Shown here: piece by piece, positions 5,137 to 8,121 of the stretch
Layout of the letters: every line of letters begins with the position of its first letter
How positions within the stretch are numbered: position 1 is the first letter of the stretch
Source of the DNA: an uncultured Actinomycetes bacterium
Lineage (GTDB): Bacteria > Actinomycetota > Actinomycetes > Nanopelagicales > Nanopelagicaceae
DNA: 8,121 nucleotides
Reading direction: 5' to 3'
Assembly: GCA_903839355.1 (NCBI GenBank)
Contig: CAIMBV010000054.1
Location: forward strand, 1 to 8,121
Program-made: the position numbers and the translations under genes
Notes under the pieces: generated by a model
The model's input: only the letters and a program-made list of their open reading frames with translations
What the model was told of the DNA's origin: nothing
Databases searched by the model: none

Positions 5137-6536
5137 TGTTTTGAGGGGAAGAAAGTCTCTCCAGAGACGTTAGCTGCAATAGCTTCTCGCGCCGCTGATA
5201 AGTTAGGGAGCAACCCAGCCGCGATTACTTGAACTGCAATATTTCCATACAAAGTGGCTTCAACTGGCCCTGCATGAACCGGAACACCGCAGATATCGGC
5301 GGTCAATTGATTGAGCAATCGGATCTGCGATCCTCCGCCAATAATCTGAATGGACTCTAACCGCTTTCCACTTAGCTCCATGATGGTGTCTAAAGTAGAT
5401 TTATAGGCCGCCGCCAAACTCTTTAAAATGCAAAGCGTAAATTCTCCAGGCGAAGTAGGGGGATCAAGAAGGTGCTCCATGCACCACTGTCTAATTCTCT
5501 CTAGCATCCCGCCAGGAGCTATAAACCGAACGTCGTTTGGATCGATAGTTGTTGAAAAATTTGTGCCCTCTGCCAACTCAAGTAATTGAGGGATAGAAAG
5601 AGAGAGTCCTTGGGCGGCCCAGTCACGTCGGCACTCCTCCATGAGCCACATCCCCGCCACATTTTTCAATAATCTCACTGTTCCGTATGCACCCAACTCA
5701 TTTGTGAGATTTGCTTCCAAAGCCTTGGAGTTGGTGATAGGAGCAGAATTTTCTATCCCGACGAGGGACCAGGTCCCACTGGAAATATAAGCTTGTCCTC
5801 CGGAATCCACCAACGGCGTTCCAGCAATTGCTGAAGCGGTGTCGTGCGAGGCACAGGCAACAACCTGGATCCCATCTAACTCCCCGTGTCCAACCACCGG
5901 TCCAATAGCAGTCCCTGGTTCGTGTAGTTGAGTGAAAATATTTCGGCGTAGCCCCGAATGTAAGATGAGATTTTCATCCCAAGACCTAGAGTTGGGGTTG
6001 AGCAGTTGTGTTGTAGATGCATTTGTAATTTCTGTGGAATACACACCGGTAAAGAGAAAATTCATCAAGTCGGGCAGAAGCAGGAAGCATCGCGCATCCC
6101 TGTAATTGGCAGTGTCACTTTCCGCAATCAATTGATAAAGGGTGTTGAAGGGCAAAAATTGAATGCCTGTCGCCTCATAAATTGCTTTGCGACCTACCGC
6201 TTCAATAGTTGGTAGATAGGTTAGATCGGTTCGAGAATCGCGATAGGAGACCACGGGTTCAAGCAACCGACCAGACGAATCAATCAATCCATAGTCAACC
6301 GCCCATGAGTCAAAAGAGATCGAAATAGGGTCGCACTTAGCTTTAGCGGCAGCGATCCCTTTCACAACTTCGGAGTAAATATGAGTCCAGTCCCAACGTC
6401 GGACGGCACCATCCACAATTACTTCATGAGTAAATCGGTGAACAATTTCTAGCGAGATTGCAACTCCATCAAATCGACCAATAGCGACACGACCACTTGT
6501 GGCGCCTAAATCAACGGCGATGAAATCAGAGTTCAT
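5133..6536 (-). CDS. rhaB: L-rhamnulokinase (FGGY carbohydrate kinase)
   Basis: A cytoplasmic kinase that uses ATP to phosphorylate L-rhamnulose to L-rhamnulose 1-phosphate, the second step of rhamnose breakdown. The 467 residues are close to the family's usual 480-490. The N-terminal phosphate-binding loop is DLGATSGR (9-16), where the A-TSGR variant is characteristic of rhamnulokinase within the FGGY family. The sugar-binding segment is SFDSWAVDYGLID (74-86). ASHDTASA (229-236) carries the likely catalytic base Asp232. The second half has YISSGTWSLVGIE (250-262) and the ATP-site segment IIGGGSQIRLLNQL (398-411). The ATG at 6536 is preferred over one at 6575, which would overlap the upstream gene. 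It starts four bases after the aldolase/dehydrogenase stop, so the two form one operon with coupled translation. Confidence 0.95.
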   Translation of the reverse strand: MNSDFIAVDLGATSGRVAIGRFDGVAISLEIVHRFTHEVIVDGAVRRWDWTHIYSEVVKGIAAAKAKCDPISISFDSWAVDYGLIDSSGRLLEPVVSYRDSRTDLTYLPTIEAVGRKAIYEATGIQFLPFNTLYQLIAESDTANYRDARCFLLLPDLMNFLFTGVYSTEITNASTTQLLNPNSRSWDENLILHSGLRRNIFTQLHEPGTAIGPVVGHGELDGIQVVACASHDTASAIAGTPLVDSGGQAYISSGTWSLVGIENSAPITNSKALEANLTNELGAYGTVRLLKNVAGMWLMEECRRDWAAQGLSLSIPQLLELAEGTNFSTTIDPNDVRFIAPGGMLERIRQWCMEHLLDPPTSPGEFTLCILKSLAAAYKSTLDTIMELSGKRLESIQIIGGGSQIRLLNQLTADICGVPVHAGPVEATLYGNIAVQVIAAGLLPNLSAAREAIAANVSGETFFPSKH

Positions 6537-6540
6537 TCTT

Positions 6541-8121
6541 CTACCGTAGGAATGCAGCAGCCACGCCACCATCAACAGGAATATGTAATCCGGTCGTTAA
6601 AGGAAGTTCTGAAGCGGCCAAAACGAAGACCGCTGCGGCGATATGTTCGGGAAGAACTTCTCGTTTGAGAATTGTGCGTTGGGCGTAGTACTCGCCCAGC
6701 TTCTCTTCCTCAACTCCGTAAACCGCAGCGCGTTGTGCACCCCACCCACTGGCAAAGATTCCTGAGCCACGAACTACGCCGTCAGGATTCACGCCATTGA
6801 CGCGAATCTGGTAACTACCTAGTTCAGCTGCAAGTAGTCTCACCTGGTGCGCCTGATCAGCCTTTGTAGCGCCGTAGGCCACATTATTTGGACCTGCAAA
6901 TACGGAGTTCTTAGATGAGATATAAACGATATCCCCACCCATATTTTGAGCGATCATGGCCTTAGCGCTCTCTCTGGAGACCAAGAATGAACCGCGAGCC
7001 ATAACATTATGCTGAACATCCCAGTCGGTTACTGATGTATCCACCAACGGTTTACTGATCGAAAGCCCCGCATTATTAACTACTAAGTCAACCCCGCCGA
7101 AGGCTAAAGCGCTTTGCGCTACAGCATTTGCCACGGCTTCTTCGCTTGTTACATCAACGGATACAGCGACCGCCTTATCAGGGCCACCTAACTCCTCTGC
7201 AACTTTTACGGCTGCATCAAAATCGCGATCTGCGATTACGACACAGGCACCTTCCGCAGCAAGGCGCTCAGCCGTTGCCTTACCGATACCAGAACCACCT
7301 CCAGTAACGAGAGCGATTCGGCCCGCTAGCGCCTTTGGTTTAGGGGCACGACGAAGTTTTGCTTCCTCGAGATCCCAATATTCGATTCGAAATTTTTCGG
7401 ACTCATCGATGGGGCGGTAAACCGAGACCGATTCAGCACCACGCATCACATTGATGGCGTTAATGTAGAACTCTCCAGCAACTCGGGCGGTCTGTTTATC
7501 TTTACCATACGAAAACATGCCAACTCCTGGTACCAGAATGATTAATGGATCTGCCCCACGAATCGCAGGAGACTCGGGGGTTGCATATTTTTTGTAGTAG
7601 CCCTCGTACTTTTCACGATAACGATTATGTTCATCGTGTGCTTTTGAAATAATTTCTTCGGTCGTAGCGCTGGAATCAACATCGACAACTAACGGAGAAA
7701 TTTTTGTCCGGAGAAAATGATCGGGGCACGAAGTACCCAGTGCCGCCAATCGGTCAAGCGCTTCACTCGATATAAAATCAAGAACAACTTCCGAATCATT
7801 GAAATGCCCAACCATGCGGTTATCCTGTGAGGCAATTCCGCGAAGTGATGGAGCAATAGCAGCCGCCTTTGCTAGTCGCTCTTCAGAGGGCAAAGCTGCT
7901 CGAGAAGCTAAATTCTTGCCAAAGGGCGCCGCTTTACCGTTTTCAAGAAGAAACTTCTCTGCCTTCTCAATCGCTTGGCGAGACCGAGCCTCACACTCTT
8001 CTGAGGAAGTTCCCCAGGTTGTGAGTCCATGTCCACCGAGTACGCAGCCGTGAGCATCTGGATTTTCAGTGGCAATTTTCGCAATATCGAGCCCAAGTTG
8101 AAATCCTGGACGGCGCCAGTC
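6541..8121 (-). CDS. rhaEW: Bifunctional rhamnulose-1-phosphate aldolase / L-lactaldehyde dehydrogenase (5' end outside window)
   Basis: The frame stays open to the right edge (526 residues visible of an expected 680-700). The N-terminal part is a class II aldolase domain: VLGGHGLTTWG near visible residues 33-43 holds one metal-binding His, while the HxH pair lies outside. The C-terminal part is a short-chain dehydrogenase: TGGGSGIG (273-280), NNAG (349-352), serines in YISSKNS (400-406) and YGATK (416-420). Asp298 at the end of the second strand favours NAD+. The linker segment VPGVGMFSYGKDKQTARVAG and the ending PVDGGVAAAFLR are typical of this fused family. The enzyme splits rhamnulose 1-phosphate to dihydroxyacetone phosphate and L-lactaldehyde, and oxidises the latter to lactate. 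An ATG- or TTG-type start at 7893 is internal and should not be used. It is upstream of rhaB in the same operon. Confidence 0.93.
   Translation of the reverse strand, partial: DWRRPGFQLGLDIAKIATENPDAHGCVLGGHGLTTWGTSSEECEARSRQAIEKAEKFLLENGKAAPFGKNLASRAALPSEERLAKAAAIAPSLRGIASQDNRMVGHFNDSEVVLDFISSEALDRLAALGTSCPDHFLRTKISPLVVDVDSSATTEEIISKAHDEHNRYREKYEGYYKKYATPESPAIRGADPLIILVPGVGMFSYGKDKQTARVAGEFYINAINVMRGAESVSVYRPIDESEKFRIEYWDLEEAKLRRAPKPKALAGRIALVTGGGSGIGKATAERLAAEGACVVIADRDFDAAVKVAEELGGPDKAVAVSVDVTSEEAVANAVAQSALAFGGVDLVVNNAGLSISKPLVDTSVTDWDVQHNVMARGSFLVSRESAKAMIAQNMGGDIVYISSKNSVFAGPNNVAYGATKADQAHQVRLLAAELGSYQIRVNGVNPDGVVRGSGIFASGWGAQRAAVYGVEEEKLGEYYAQRTILKREVLPEHIAAAVFVLAASELPLTTGLHIPVDGGVAAAFLR

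Noticed and set aside
5155..5168. Inverted repeat GTCTCT/AGAGAC just after the rhomboid stop as a terminator
   Set aside because: The loop is effectively four bases on a five-base-pair stem and no T-run follows; it lies in rhaB coding sequence.
7799..8096. Open frames on both strands over the aldolase region (7799-8053 + and 7908-8096 -)
   Set aside because: The frame that continues the aldolase/dehydrogenase is open to the window edge and encodes the conserved GGHGLTTWG motif; the others show no family features.

Overview
The window looks like chromosome from a small-genome, moderate-GC actinobacterium. The best guess is a freshwater Nanopelagicales (acI, Planktophila-like) lineage. This rests on the actinobacterial order gyrA / tRNA-Ile / tRNA-Ala / cyclophilin / rhomboid, on very tight gene packing (no gene-free stretch reaches 150 bases), and on a base composition that by eye is near 45-50% GC. 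The taxon is inferred and was not tested by any search.

Layout. Positions 1-947 hold the C-terminal pinwheel domain of DNA gyrase subunit A, followed at once by tRNA-Ile(GAU). Next, about 2.9 kb of accessory genes separate tRNA-Ile from tRNA-Ala(UGC), two tRNAs that usually sit side by side in this location. This insert has two converging units. On the + strand is a pair encoding a DJ-1/PfpI (Hsp31-like) protein and a small NADPH-binding oxidoreductase of the F420-reductase family. On the - strand is a padR regulator translationally coupled to a six-helix HAAS/permease-prefix membrane protein. The padR promoter is unusually legible: a perfect -35, a good -10, a probable leaderless start, and a palindrome over the -10 and start that suggests autoregulation.

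After tRNA-Ala the conserved core resumes with a cytoplasmic cyclophilin (4068-4535) and a rhomboid intramembrane protease (4540-5136). From 5133 to the right edge, on the - strand, lies an L-rhamnose catabolic operon: a fused rhamnulose-1-phosphate aldolase / lactaldehyde dehydrogenase (5' end outside the window), then rhamnulokinase. RhaB would phosphorylate L-rhamnulose; the fused enzyme would split the product to dihydroxyacetone phosphate and L-lactaldehyde and oxidise the latter to L-lactate. The isomerase, transporter and regulator are not in the window.

The points most worth a second look are the self-contained PadR/HAAS module with its operator, the accessory insert splitting the tRNA-Ile/tRNA-Ala pair, and the fact that both convergent gene junctions end on a single shared CTAG that supplies both stop codons. 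I see no CRISPR array, transposase, integrase or attachment-site duplication. I did not find a clearly undescribed system; the PadR/HAAS unit of unknown target is the nearest candidate.
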